In this document: positions 1 to 10,523 of the stretch, piece after piece
Layout of the letters: each line of letters starts with the position of its first letter
Position numbering within the stretch: position 1 is the stretch's first letter
Assembly: GCF_963422355.1 (NCBI RefSeq)
Contig: NC_085091.1
Coordinates: 2,701,023-2,765,022, forward strand
DNA: 64,000 bases
Direction of reading: 5' to 3'
DNA from: Corticium candelabrum
Taxonomy: Eukaryota; Porifera; Homoscleromorpha; Homosclerophorida; Plakinidae
The notes under the pieces: model-generated
Told to the model about the DNA's origin: nothing
Databases searched by the model: none
What the model saw: the letters and a program-made list of their open reading frames with translations, nothing else
Made by a program: the position numbers and the translations under genes

Positions 1-1454
1 TACTCGTGTATTTGTTTCATCACAATGTACTCTCCAAGTCTACTTTGGGAAATACCGGGAATTGGTCCTTATCCTGGTTGTGTGTGGTACTTCATTGATC
101 TGGAAATATTTGACATTGTAGCGTCTTGAGGGTTCTTGCTTTGGTACAGTTGCACAAATGACTTGATTTCTAGCAGGCATCTTTGCTGTTACACTTGCAA
201 TGATCTTTCGTACTTTTTCAACAATTGTGCTAGCAACTAGACTAGTTCTGTGTCCGTTCAGATCGATGGTAAGTGTGGGAGTGCTAGCTAGCCCACTAGT
301 GTACAGTTGTATGGTATGTCCTTTGTGGTCGTGACAGATGAGTCTGCACGCGAGATCATACTTGCTTGGCACGCCTGCTTTGAAAGGGATAGTGACGGCA
401 TCAAGTTCTTTGGTTAAGTCTCCAATTAGATCATGAGCCAGTTTTGTGAGAAGGCCCGGTGAGAGGGTAAAAGTATGTTCCACAAGGGTGCACTTAATGT
501 TTCCAACATTTGATTTGTGCTTGTAACAGCCTGACGATTGCTCCCTTGTCTCAAATCGGTACCTCGCAGTGCACTGCTGCTCGTCCTACTTGGGGTTTGG
601 GGCCTTGTTCTAGATGTGGTCTTGACGCTCTCACACTAAACTTCTGCCACCACCTCCACGTGAAGTTCGATTTCTTTGGTTAGGAGTTCCAGTCCTGCTA
701 CTGGTGTCATTGTTCGGTGCCATACGAGACTTTGAAACGCTAGAGAGTTTACGAGAACTTTGGCTAGTTGCTGTGCGATCATAGTTCAATGAAGTGGATC
801 GTGATTTGCGATATAGAAATATGTTTTCCTGAAGTCGTAGCCGCCGGATACTGACGGCTGTTCTTTTTCACTTCATGTAGAGAGTGAACACCTTCAACGC
901 TTATTCTTATATTTCGATTGATCGCTCTCGACTTTCTGTATGGACTTTGGCCCTCGATTATCCTAAACGAGCCCTGCAACATGCCGTACCGTTCCCAAGT
1001 GACAGTATCCTTTACTTCGAACAGGAAGCAGCCCAGACCAACACAGGTCTCTCATCCAATGCTTGCACGGTAGGCGTGTCTTCTGCTGTTGTACCATGGT
1101 CGATGTTGGCAATGCATACAATAAAACGCCTAAATCCGTTGTTAGGCATATGAAGCCATACTGTGCTTTTGTCTCTTGCGCTAGGTCTTGCTAGACCCAA
1201 AGTGTGATGAGAATGCCACTCTTCAATATATGACAAAGACCGTATTTCTGTGTAAGTTGGCGACCTCTATCTCCAAGATACTCGGCGTCTTGAAAAAATG
1301 ACGTCGTAGTACGTCTGCTGTGTTTTCCAGGTCCAAGAACCAGATGCACGACGGCTGTGTTTTCTGTTGACCACAGACCAAAGAGGTCCCCGCCCGTTTC
1401 GATGTTCTTAGGCAGAAGAAAGAACCCACGATCGAAGCTGCGCCAACTCGCCAT
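1..1454 (-). pseudogene. JAB2-type JAB/JAMM gene, decayed (unit 1)
   Basis: This is a broken copy of the JAB2 gene that is open at 27911-29434, and it aligns with it almost end to end. The C-terminal domain survives as one open stretch (40-483). The middle and N-terminal parts survive as separate pieces in different frames (779-982, 1012-1236 and 1191-1454), so at least two frameshifts separate them. The JAMM heart is still readable as EEWHSHHTLGLARPS around 1185-1225; the usual Gly before the Glu has become Glu. The Gln-rich tail of JAB1 copies is absent, which places this copy in the JAB2 class. The stop at 40-42 makes the C-terminus shorter than in the 27911 copy. It is almost certainly not functional. 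Only the tail of unit 1 lies in the window. Confidence 0.85.
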
Positions 1455-1830
1455 TGTGAATTCTGAGTTGAAACAGTAGTCTTACAAATGGTGAGCTCGC
1501 AGTTCTTGTTCGCGTAATGCTGTTGGTCATCATATTGTACTGGTTGATATCACTGTTACTGAAGATGATGTGGTCATTTGTTGTCAACTTGGTCTAGATT
1601 TCTGTGATAGATGGTGAGAAGTTATAGTACAACTCTTGCTGTCGATTTCCCCCACCAAATTTGAAGACGTACAGCACGTACTCTAGGGTAGACTGAATGC
1701 ATTGCACGTGCTAGAGTTCCGGTTTCCTGCCATGCCCTCTAATCGCTTTTGCGAAAACCTCTGGTTTCGTTATGTACTCAGAGCTTTCGCTCACATCCAC
1801 CCACTTATTCGTTCGTAGACGGTGCAGGCT
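1455..1830. promoter_or_regulatory. Relic bidirectional promoter and first bases of pJAB (unit 1)
   Basis: The segment aligns with the divergent JAB2/pJAB promoter at 29435-29731. It keeps the E-box CACGTG (1705-1710) and the following CCGGTTTCCTG. The opposite half-site, ACCGGAAGT in other units, is altered here. Similarity to the pJAB leader stops near 1830, so the rest of unit 1 has been lost. Confidence 0.5.
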
Positions 1831-2112
1831 TGTTTTCATTAAGACCCAGTCACAGCTATCATCGGTAACTAGTCTAAAGCTGCTTGTTACAAGTGACTTG
1901 ATCAGATGCATGTTGTTCCATAATTCTAAGGACAGTGTTCTCCGCGTCGCTGGAGTCAGTTAGTTAGATTCATTTACACAATATTGAAAACTCTCGTAAT
2001 TACGCGACATTTAACAAAAAGTATGCTAGGAGGAAATTGATAGGTACTTCATCACAGTTTTAGCTAATGGGGTAATAGCAAAGGTTGCCAATAAGTTATA
2101 ACGCACATACAT

Positions 2113-2188
<76 letters not shown>

Positions 2189-2261
2189 CACAACACACAG
2201 ACGAGTTCAAACTGATACAATGCTGTCTGTCTTAAGTCTATTAATTGGCGGTGAAGTTAAC
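1831..2261. other. Unit junction: conserved 3' flank of JAB1 plus (AC)n
   Basis: From about 1875 to 2080 the sequence matches 15800-15950 and 43970-44150, the stretches just beyond the 3' ends of other JAB1 genes. Each tandem unit therefore begins with the same flank. The microsatellite at 2113-2188 lies within it. No gene is seen; the His/Thr-rich and Cys/Val-rich open frames here are repeat translations. Confidence 0.6.
2113..2188. repeat. (AC)n microsatellite
   Basis: A nearly uninterrupted AC dinucleotide run with one G substitution near its middle, downstream of the JAB1 stop codon. Confidence 0.95.
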
Positions 2262-2432
2262 CTAAACAGGTCTGCTAGTACTGCTAGTATCTTCAGTAGA
2301 ATGGGGAGCTTGTTCTTGTGCTTGATTATGTTTTTGTTGTTGTTGCTGCTGTTTTGTTCTTGTAGTTCTTGTTGTTGTTCTTTTTGTTGTCTTTGTTGTT
2401 CTTGTGGTTGTTGTTTCTCGTTCTTCTTGTGG

Positions 2433-2463
<31 letters not shown>

Positions 2464-3971
2464 AGTTGTTGTAGTTGTTGCTGCTGCTGTTCTAGTTCTT
2501 GTTGTTCCTTTTGTTGTCGTTGCTGTTGTTGTTGCTGCTGCTTTCGTTGTTCGTGTTGTTGTTCTTGTTGTTGTTCTTGTTGTTGTTGTTGTTCCTGTGG
2601 TTGTTCTTGTTGTTGTTGTTGTCTTTGTTGTTCCTGTGGTTGTTGTTGTGGTTGTTGTTGTTGTGGTTGTTGTTGTTGTGGTTGTTGTTGTGTGTTCACT
2701 ACTTGGAGAGGTGTAGCTTGGGTAGCAGTTAACTTATTAGCAGCTATGATTTGATCTACTTCCACAGTAACATGTTTTGCTACTTCATCTTTTACTAACT
2801 GAACTGGATCAACATCATGTGATTGATCAAAAGGCTTGATTTCTTTGCAATTTTGTGCGGATCCTAAAAGGTAAAACTTTAGCACATCAATTTGCTGGAG
2901 TTCGCACACCAACCAGCAGGCCAGTTCAATGAACGGTGGCACCCTTACCATGAAAGAGACAGTTATTGTATTGATCTCATGCACTAGTTGACCCTGTAAT
3001 TCATCCTTCAGACTCAGCAAGAGTTTCTTGTGTTGGTCCTTTAGGGTTGCCCACATGCCCTTTCCGTTGAACTGTTTAGCTGACTCAACAGCGACGATGA
3101 GACCTGTTTGAGAAGATTGCTTGTATTGCTGTTTCTGAGTGGGAGGCTTCTCTGAAGGCGACACCAATTTCCGTGGCTGATAGGCGTTGCCCTTATACGG
3201 CAACCTCTCCAATCCTTCGTCACCAAACTCTTCATCTTTATTATAGAGCAGTATATTACTGCCTTCATGCCTTCCCCATCCTTGTTGCACATGTTTGAGA
3301 CCTATTTCGTGATTCTTGTTGACCGACTCAGCACCTTCATTGACCACCAGTGACAGACCTTGTAGTCGTCTATAGGGGCTTTGTCCTTCAGTGACTTCAA
3401 ACGATCCTTGCATCATGTCGCAGCGTTGCCATGTCTGGGTATTTTTCACTTCAAATAGAAAGCAGCCCAAACCCACTGGGAGATCTCCTCCCTTCAACTT
3501 CCTGCTTCTTGTCTCCTTGTCCAAGTTTGCAATGAAAATAATAAAACGCTTGAAGCCGTTGTTGGGCATGTTGCTCCAAACCGTGTTTTGGTCCCCACCA
3601 CTCGGTTGAGCCAAGCCCAGCGTGTGATGAGAGTGCCACTCACCGATATGACAAAGACCGTACTGCCGGGTCAAGACAGAGCCAGCTTTGGCGAGGTATT
3701 TTGTATCTTGATAGTAGGACACCGATGTGCGACGACTGTTTTCTCCTGGACCAAGCACAAGTTGCACGACGGCGGTGTTGTCTTGTGACCAAAGTCCGAA
3801 TAGATCTCCTCCCGTTTCTATGTTAGGGTATTTGCGTACCCACTGTTGGATCTGAGCCAGTTCTCCATTAGGTATAACAACTTTGAATGGACGTCGATCA
3901 TTCTCGCTATAGTTGGTCTCGCTATAGTTATACGACCATCGTGTAGCCATTGTCGCACCAGGCTTGGCCAT
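2262..3971 (-). CDS. JAB1: JAB/JAMM-domain protein with polyglutamine tail (unit 2)
   Basis: A single open frame of 569 aa starting at an ATG. Residues about 28-235 form a JAB (MPN+) domain. ETGGDLFGLW carries Glu52, and GEWHSHHTLGLAQPSGGD carries His113, His115, Ser124 and Asp127, the full JAMM metal/catalytic set. Enzymes of this fold cut isopeptide or C-terminal bonds of ubiquitin-like proteins using Zn2+. A second conserved domain (about 306-410, containing MVRVPPFIELACWLVC) occurs in most JAB copies and is of unknown function. The tail from about 428 is almost all Gln, with a basic Thr/Arg-rich end. No signal peptide or membrane segment is seen, so it is probably cytosolic or nuclear. 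The E2 gene lies 742 bp upstream on the same strand. The JAMM assignment is firm; the substrate is unknown. Confidence 0.9.
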
Positions 3972-4713
3972 AGCCCGCAGTTGCTTTGATAATAGAAGTC
4001 TACCGTGCCGCCAATAGGTCTACTCCAATTTGCCCACAGACGATACGCTAGCCTAATTTGATTAGGCTAGTTTGATGATCCCATTTTCCGTTTTCAATAT
4101 ATAGTTTGAAGTTGAACTTTCAGTCTGCACCAACAAAATTTGGCTTATTCAAAAATTCAAACCCTTATTTCAAGCTTCTAGAATTTTGGCGTTTAGATTC
4201 TAAGGAGCTGACGGCGCTCCATAATAATTGTAATTCGACATCAGAATAGGCAGAAATCTAGTGGGGAGGAATCACTCCCTGTTGAACAACCGTAATAGCA
4301 ATAAAATATCAGGTAGAAGTCATGCATGGCTAAATTGGCAAGGATTAGTTTTCCAGTTGTCCGAGCTTTTGACTAAACCGACTAGGTTGAAATCTAGCTC
4401 AAGGCGAAAATTGAGCAAACTGTTCACTTTGCACTCGTTTTCACGTCGGTATATGTCTTTCTCAGCTAGCTAGCAAGGATAGGATTAGCTAAGAATGACA
4501 ATTAATAGACATACACATTACAGTACGTGCTGAAGTCATGGCGTCTTCAAAGTGTGCGCGATGAACAAAACAATTCAACAGTGATACTAGAAAGTAGCAA
4601 AGATCTGAGACTACAGACAGTTCACATAGCACTTGCAGTTTTACTTCAGACTAAAATTTTTAGTATACTTTTATAGAATAGCGCCCAGTCTAGTGCAACT
4701 AAACCGTTTCCGT
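3972..4713. other. Intergenic spacer between JAB1 and E2 (unit 2)
   Basis: This is the presumed 5' flank of JAB1 and 3' flank of E2. It is conserved with 46091-46786 (unit 5) and more loosely with 17436-18156 (unit 3), including a shared stretch around 4095-4125 reading GTTTGAAGTTGAACTTTCAG. No coding potential is recognised. Confidence 0.55.
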
Positions 4714-5154
4714 TCACACGTGTTTCAAGAATTGATCAATGTCTTTGCCCGTCCTTCGATGATTCTCGTAAGCTTCCAACCAAAGCCTTCCCTTTAGAAA
4801 GACTAGGTACATCGTGTTGCTAGCAGACCAGCTAGAAGGTAGATAGTGGCAGATGCACTGATATCCATCAACTGATCCCAACGTGTGGAAATTGTTCGAA
4901 GAGGTAGGAAGAGCATCACCATTTCGCTGTCTGATGGTCTTTGGAGAAACAATTGCCAACTGAGGACAAGAATTTGGCCAGTCGCCCGGTACGTAGAGAC
5001 GTAAAGTGTAGCGATTTCCAACGTTTGTTGTAAAGTCCACATCCACTTTGGTTCCTCCTCTGCTCGTAGCGTCATGCCATCTAGCACCACGAAAATCCTT
5101 CTCCAAAATCTGTTTCTCTACAGCTAGACGTTGTCGCTGAGCAGTCGACCACAT
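4714..5154 (-). CDS. E2-like (UBC-fold) conjugating protein (unit 2)
   Basis: A 146 aa open frame starting MWSTAQRQRLAVEKQIL at an ATG conserved in all copies. The order of landmarks fits a compact prokaryotic-type E2: an N-terminal helix (1-20), a beta meander including RYTLRLYVPGDWPNSCPQL (48-66), His90 in HTLG, DGYQCICHYLPSSW (96-109), then MYLVFLKGRLWLEAYENH and TGKDIDQFLKH. Cys100 or Cys102 is the likely thioester cysteine, by position relative to the upstream His and downstream Trp in E2 enzymes. The length is close to the minimal UBC fold. It is co-oriented with JAB1. E2 identity is an inference from motif order and from the neighbouring E1 and JAB genes, because sequence similarity to eukaryotic E2s is low. 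Confidence 0.78.
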   Translation of the reverse strand: MWSTAQRQRLAVEKQILEKDFRGARWHDATSRGGTKVDVDFTTNVGNRYTLRLYVPGDWPNSCPQLAIVSPKTIRQRNGDALPTSSNNFHTLGSVDGYQCICHYLPSSWSASNTMYLVFLKGRLWLEAYENHRRTGKDIDQFLKHV

Positions 5155-5544
5155 TGCGCTATCCTGTGAAATGACTCACACTGTTTGACGCTTAGGGTCC
5201 CGTACATAGCGTATGAAGCAACTGGATAGACAGTAATACATGCAGTACCCCCAGTCCATGCAGTGGAGTGAGGAGTCCATGCCAGTGTCGCATGCGTGTC
5301 TGAACATACATACAGTAACTCTATTAGTGTAAGATTTGCGATGCGTGGTATAGCTTTGTCTAGATACTGTGCTAATTAGTGAAAGACAAGTGTATAGTTA
5401 CGTCAGGCAGTATATCCGAACTCTGCATGAGCGTACAATGCAATGAAACGATTTAGCTGCTTGTTACCGTACGTGTCATCATTTGCTCAATGACTGCCAT
5501 GATGTGCGTCCCAATTAATTAACTGGGTCTTGGCTAGACGCTAT
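5155..5544. other. Spacer upstream of E2 (unit 2)
   Basis: No open frame or repeat is recognised. It is presumed to hold the 5' flank of E2 and the degraded 3' part of the JAB2 relic. Confidence 0.4.
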
Positions 5545-5775
5545 GTCCCCCATCAGTTGGCTACCTGTCTTTCCAAGATAGTTGGTATCCTGAAATACTT
5601 ACGTCGTACATTCCTTGTACGTGTTTTTTAGGTTTCAAACAAATTGAACAACGCGCTGGTGTTGCCTGGTGTTCACCAACGAATTAGTTGTCCGCCCGTT
5701 TGGATGTTCTCGTGAGGAAGCACCCATGGCGACAATTCCCCATCGTAGCTAGGGATTTGAAATGCAAGGTACCTT
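5545..5775 (-). pseudogene. JAB2 relic, N-terminal fragment (unit 2)
   Basis: Only the first part of a JAB domain is recognisable. A fragment reads DGELSPWVLPHENIQTGG, matching NGELAQLQAWVLLHENIETGG of the JAB2 copy at 27911-29434, and is followed by out-of-frame similarity to the LGPG...RRTT...FFQDTEYL region. The HSH part and everything after it are gone. It sits exactly where JAB2 stands in unit 4, between E2 and the divergent promoter, which shows that unit 2 once had the full gene order. Confidence 0.75.
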
Positions 5776-5976
5776 GAATTGTAACGTAGACGGGTGGAAA
5801 GTGTTGTGGTTGTATAGACGTAATTGGTCCAAACTTGCACGTGATAAATTTTCCGGTTTCCTGTCACAGAAACCCTAATCGTTTTTGGTTTTGAGCAAAA
5901 CCGGAGGTTTCACTGTGCGTTTGACTCATTTCCTACTGACATTGATCTCCGTTAGCGGACAGTGCTGCCTAGCATT
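5776..5976. promoter_or_regulatory. Divergent JAB2/pJAB promoter with E-box and ETS-like palindrome (unit 2)
   Basis: It contains CACGTG (5837-5842), then TCCGGTTTCC, a ~40 bp spacer and AACCGGAGGTTTC (about 5898-5910), an inverted pair of CCGGTTT/AACCGG half-sites. The same arrangement is kept in units 4 and 5. CACGTG is a bHLH E-box and ACCGGAAGT the ETS-family core; this copy has GGAGG in place of GGAAG. Confidence 0.55.
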
Positions 5977-6487
5977 ACGTCTCAATCTCGTGCCACAGCT
6001 AATATCTTCGTATCTGAATTTGAGGTCATTCGAAATTTTTTTGAAAAGAATCGTTCAAGCAAAGGACAAGAAGTGATGGGTGATCTGTATGGTCTATGGA
6101 CACACAGCGGCAATGTGTTGGTTCAACTGGCAAATGCGACAAGTGAACCTTACACCAATCAATGGAAAACTTTCTCCGCAAATCACCGGCTGGAGAAAGT
6201 TGGTTCATGGGGAACTAGGGAACCGAAACTGGAAAACCGATAGCGTGACTTGGATGAATCTCTCGGTTTTGTTTACGTTCGGCGTTCTCTTGATAGTGAC
6301 AAACTTATTTGCTACTCTATTCCAGCTTCTGATCATGAGAAGAAAGCCTCCGTTCAAGTGACAGAGTTGACTACCCTACCCACTGCAAGTCCTTTTCGAG
6401 CTCTGAATGATCCTAATACAGCAAGCCTTGTAGATTCTGGAATGAAATATCTACAAAAGAATTCGCCACCTGACTTGAAGGAGCATT
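5977..6487 (+). pseudogene. pJAB 5' part (unit 2), start codon lost and gene split
   Basis: It is homologous to residues 1 to about 165 of the pJAB genes at 29732 and 48161. It retains ISEFEVI-like, GDLYGLWTHSGNVLVQLA and VGSWGTREPKL segments. Where the other copies have the initiator ATG, this copy has ACG (5977-5979). An in-frame TAG follows EPKLENR near 6241. The reading frame then runs into the left end of a DNA transposon at 6488, and the 3' part continues at about 10118. The start mutation, the stop and the insertion together make it a pseudogene. Confidence 0.85.
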
Positions 6488-9400
6488 AGAGGTCAGTGGG
6501 TCTTTCGGCCATTTTAAATTTTTAAATTTAAAATTTTTGAAATTCAATTTCTCAATTTTTTGTATTGAAGTTTTAAACTTTTAATTTAACGTTACCATTT
6601 TTAAAAAATTTGCATTGAATTTTCAAATTTTATTTTTTTAAAAATCAAAATTTAAAATTTTAATATTTTAATATTTAGAAATTTTTAGGTGCAGTATATT
6701 AGAAATTGCTTTGCCGACGAGAAAGCGGACGTAGTTGTATATATGAACTGATGGCCGGATTTGAACTAACAGAAATGGAACGCTCATCCGTTCTCTCAAA
6801 TAATTTGAGTACATCAGAAAAAGAAAATTGAAAGAACGAGTAGCAGTGTACTCGGTAGGGAGTCCATTGGACGGCGTGGGGGTGTATTCCAACGCGTGCT
6901 GATACGCTGATTCAATTAAACTAGGCGCGGTTTCTGCTAATCACATCAGCACGTTTCCTCTACCGTGTTTCTAGACCTGTACGCCGCTTCAGACAGTTAG
7001 TAGTACCTCGAAGTGCTTGGTCGCGTCATTACTGTAGATACGATTGGCCCAACTGCAAGTTGCACTTCATGTCTAGATTCTGTACATCACATAGAACACT
7101 ACCCGATACCGCAGATAGATAGAACCTCTACAACCTCATGCTGTGTCTCTCCTGTGCCAGAACCCACACTGACTACAAGTGAATTACGACACCGAAATAG
7201 CAAAGGTGGCCATGCGCGCAGTGCTCATGGCAGAAGGGCCTAGTAGGGAACGTACGTATACCGTACTGCTGACACGCCCCTCCCCTCGACGGTACCGCGT
7301 CTAACTACTACATTTACGTATGTTGTACAGTACTGTACCGGCAGAATAACCGCCAATTCAATACCAACCAAGCAACGTACTGCATGATCGCGTGAATTAC
7401 GTTTGTACTGTATCGTAACCTTTCTACAGAGTCTCTAATTAGCTAAGAATGCAACAACAACACGCATCTAGAGATCCTCAAGTATCAGTATCAACATCAA
7501 TTAGTGGTTTCCTCCTGTATCGTTGAAGGACGCCCCCACACTATATGCATGGACATCTGAATTCTGTCTCTAGGAATACCTTTTCCTAGAGTTAATGTAT
7601 ACCACACCAATTACAACGATTTCAAACGCGCTCAGTGTATACGCAACATTCTAAATCTCATACTTGGAATGAAATGATTATTCCAGGCAAGAACGCAACA
7701 TTTAATTCCTACTTGACACACTCTCATCGTTAACCAGGACAAACAAAATCTAACAATAGGGTCATCCATGTTCAGCTGGTCCACCTCTATTAGAGCATTG
7801 AGAGCTTGTTTTGTCGGGTAATTCACTCTTTGATTGACTTCTACCCAAATTCTTTCAGCAGGATGATTCTGTTTCAGAAAGCAAAAGATGTATATTATTA
7901 CAGGCTGTAAGAAGTAGAATAACATGCATGAGTGTACAATGCATAGGTACCTCTCTTGACATAGACTGCACATGAGGTGCTCTCATTTGATTTCGTCTTA
8001 GGTAACTTACGTGTTCCTGCACATACAGAAGAAGATAGAACTCTCTCCCATGGTTAACGCGGATCTGGTCTCATAACCCAAACTGCTGAAGTATAGGTCT
8101 GAAAAGATGATTATAAATTATAAGGTTATTCTTGACTGGCATAGTAATTAGACCAAGAATAAAACCACTGTAACCGTCTATGGCAAGAACGTGTGTTGTT
8201 CCATACTTAACAAGTTTCTCATTTTGATCTATATGCATTTTATGTGCAGGATATTGAGCGTAGTAAGGCACAGGATTTATTTGCCGATGATCTAGTTGCT
8301 GCCTCCTTCCATGATATCCAGGAGCACCTTGTCTTAGAATGCGTCCAATGCGTTTGTCACCAGCCCTAAGTGCTCCTGCTTGAAGATACCCTTTCATCAT
8401 CTTTCTTCCCTACGCTGGACCAACCTACGTAGAGACGTGCAATAACGGCAAAAGTCTCCATCTGTTTATACGGGTTTAGTAAAAAGAGAACATATTACTT
8501 CTCTAGCAGCTGCCTGGACTACCAGCCTCATGTCAAAGTCAGAACGATAATGAATGTTTTGCTCATGACAAAATCGTCTAGCGGATCGTTCAGAAAACCT
8601 TTGACTCCAGGATGTCTTTTTCGAAGTATATAACTTATGTTTGAGTGCGATAGCCCAGCCTTCACCATTTCTTGAATTTCTCTCTCATCCATTCGTGACT
8701 CAATTTGATACGATGTGCCTATACTGTACGTGCTGCATTGCGGTATAGGTCACAGTTAATTAGTTGGGGACTTCCCAAGTTTGTCGCGTCTGCATGGCTG
8801 TCCGGAAACTCGAGTATCTGCCTACGTAGCTACTAAAATTTAGTTAGTCGGCGCTGTCAGCTCTCACGATCTAGGAGAATTTCCAAAGCACCATGGACCA
8901 CCAACGTGATTGTGCTCTCCACGACCTCGTAACGTTAATAATTACTAACGATCTTGCCGAACATGTGACAGCATTCTTTCAACGCACACTCTAAGGATCA
9001 ACCCCTACCGAGTGCTAAACGATGTCTTTGACTCGGATCCGTTGTTTATTGTGTGTGCGTGTGTTCTATGTGTAGTTTGGGGCGTCCTTCAACGATACAG
9101 GAGGAAACCACTAATTGATATTGATACTGATACTAGAGGATCTCTAGCTGCGTGTTGTTGCATTCTTAGCTAATTAGAGACTCTGTAGAAAGATTACGAT
9201 ACAGTACAAACGTAATTCACGCGATCATGCAGTACGTTGCTTGGTTGGTATTGAATTGGCGGTTATTCTGCCGGTACAGTACTGTACGACATACATAAAT
9301 GTAGTTGGACGCGGTACCGTCGAGGGGAGGGGCGTGTCAGCAGTACGGTATACGTACGTTCCCTACTAGGCCCTTCTGCCATGAGCACTGCGTGCGTGTC

Positions 9401-10118
9401 CACCTTTACTATTTTGGTGTCGTAATTTACTTGTAGTCAGTTGGCACAGGAGAGACACAGCATGAGGTTGTAGAGGTTCTATCTATCTGCGGTATCGGGT
9501 AGTGTTCTATGTGATGTACAGAATCTAGACATGAAGTGCAACTTGCAGTTGGGCCAATCGTATCTACAGTAATGACGCGACCAAGCACTTCGAGGTACTA
9601 CTAACTGTCTGAAGCGGCGTACAGGTCTAGAAACACGGTAGAGGAAACGTGCTGATGTGATTAGCAGAAACCGCGCCTAGTTTAATTGAATCAGCGTATC
9701 AGCACGCGTTGGAATACACCCCCACGCCGTCCAATGGACTCCCTACCGCGTACACTGCTACTCGTTCTTTCAATTTTCTTTTTCTGATGTACTCAAATTA
9801 TTTGAGAGAACGGATGAGCGTTCAATTTCTGTTAGTTCGAATCCGGCCATCAGTTCATATATACAACTACGTCCGCTTTCTCGTCGACAAAGCAATTTCT
9901 AATATACTGCACCTAAAATTTTCTAAATATTAAAATATTAAAATGTTGATTTTTGATTTTTCAAAAAATAAAATTTGAAAATTCAATGCAAATTTTAAAG
10001 AAATGGTAACGTTAAATTAAAAATTTGAAATTTGAATACAAAAAAATTGAGAAATTGAATTTCAAAAATTTAAAATTTTATAAATTTAAAATTTGAAATG
10101 GCCGAAAGACCCACTGGC
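6488..10118 (-). mobile_element. DNA transposon with ~1 kb inverted terminal repeats, inserted in pJAB
   Basis: The two ends are mirror images over about 1.05 kb (6488-7540 against 9078-10118). The outermost bases are GAGGTCAGTGGGTCTTTCGG on the left and the reverse complement GTGGCCAGTGGGTCTTTCGG on the right. The host pJAB sequence resumes directly after the right end, with TA on each side as a probable target duplication. The subterminal zones are extremely A/T-rich (6520-6680 and 9930-10090). The unique centre carries a transposase on the minus strand. Arm divergence is low but visible, so the insertion is not very recent. Confidence 0.85.
7632..8700 (-). pseudogene. Transposase of the integrase-core DDE type, probably degraded
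   Basis: Three pieces read in order on the minus strand. The first (about 8700-8460) has an N-terminal helix-turn-helix-like segment with HPGVKGFSERSARRFC. The second (8400-8071) resembles the catalytic core, with HKMHIDQNEKLVKYG, LAIDGYSGFI and LFRPILQQFGL. The third (7973-7632) has HPAERIWVEVNQRVNYPTKQ and FCLSWLTMRV...WNNHFIP. This order matches the eukaryotic 'integrase core domain' transposase-like proteins (WHxDxNxKLIRWG, IDGxSR, VERxWxDV). No single frame spans it, so it either has introns or is broken. It encodes the mobility function of the surrounding element. The superfamily name is left open because a TA duplication and this catalytic type are not a textbook pair. Confidence 0.6.
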
Positions 10119-10523
10119 CACTAGAGCAGCAAGAAGACTTACAGCGACTTTCTGAGAGATCTTCGAGAACGTATCAAGAATCAACTCTACATGGAGGTGA
10201 AGCAGTTTCAGCAGCCTGGATCTGACTATATGGCATTCTAAGTGCAGTCTGACCAAGCAAAGTTTGCTATTGGGATTCCTTCTGATTTTGAGGAAAAGCG
10301 TCAGATGGACTTTTACCGTGACAAACAAGATCCAGTTACAGTAACTCTGCCACTGGTTACAAAGAAACCATCAGATGCTGAGAAAGCCTTCGGCAAACTC
10401 GTTTCTTGCATGTACAATAGTACTAACTATCAGACAACAAACAAGGGTTCCAGAGAAAGCCAAAAAGGTAACCAGAGAACCAGCTCAACTGATTTTGTGA
10501 AGAGCTTCAAACCTATAAAGTGA
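10119..10523 (+). pseudogene. pJAB 3' part (unit 2)
   Basis: Continuation of the split pJAB gene beyond the transposon. It contains the C-terminal module: a decayed TKERY...FL..L helix, MEVKQFQQPGSDYMAF followed by a stop, then SDQAKFAIGIPSDFEEKRQMDFYRDKQDP and the closing EKAFGKLVSC helix. One in-frame stop lies near 10241 and the first helix is out of frame. The encoded module corresponds to about residues 168-256 of the copy at 29732. Confidence 0.8.

Noticed and set aside
2085-2754. Plus-strand frames rich in His-Thr, Val, Cys or Leu over the repeats
   Set aside because: They are antisense readings of the CAA-coded Gln tail of JAB1 and of the (AC)n microsatellite; the same artefact recurs at 22916-23438 and 44296-44939.
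9830-9855. GTTAGTTCGAATCCGGCC resembling a tRNA B box
   Set aside because: No matching A box, acceptor stem or T stem pairing can be drawn, so neither a tRNA nor a SINE head is supported.
9709-9933. Open frame present in both arms of the transposon (also 6668-6892)
   Set aside because: Duplicated only because it lies in the inverted arms; no known domain, and there is no transcript evidence.
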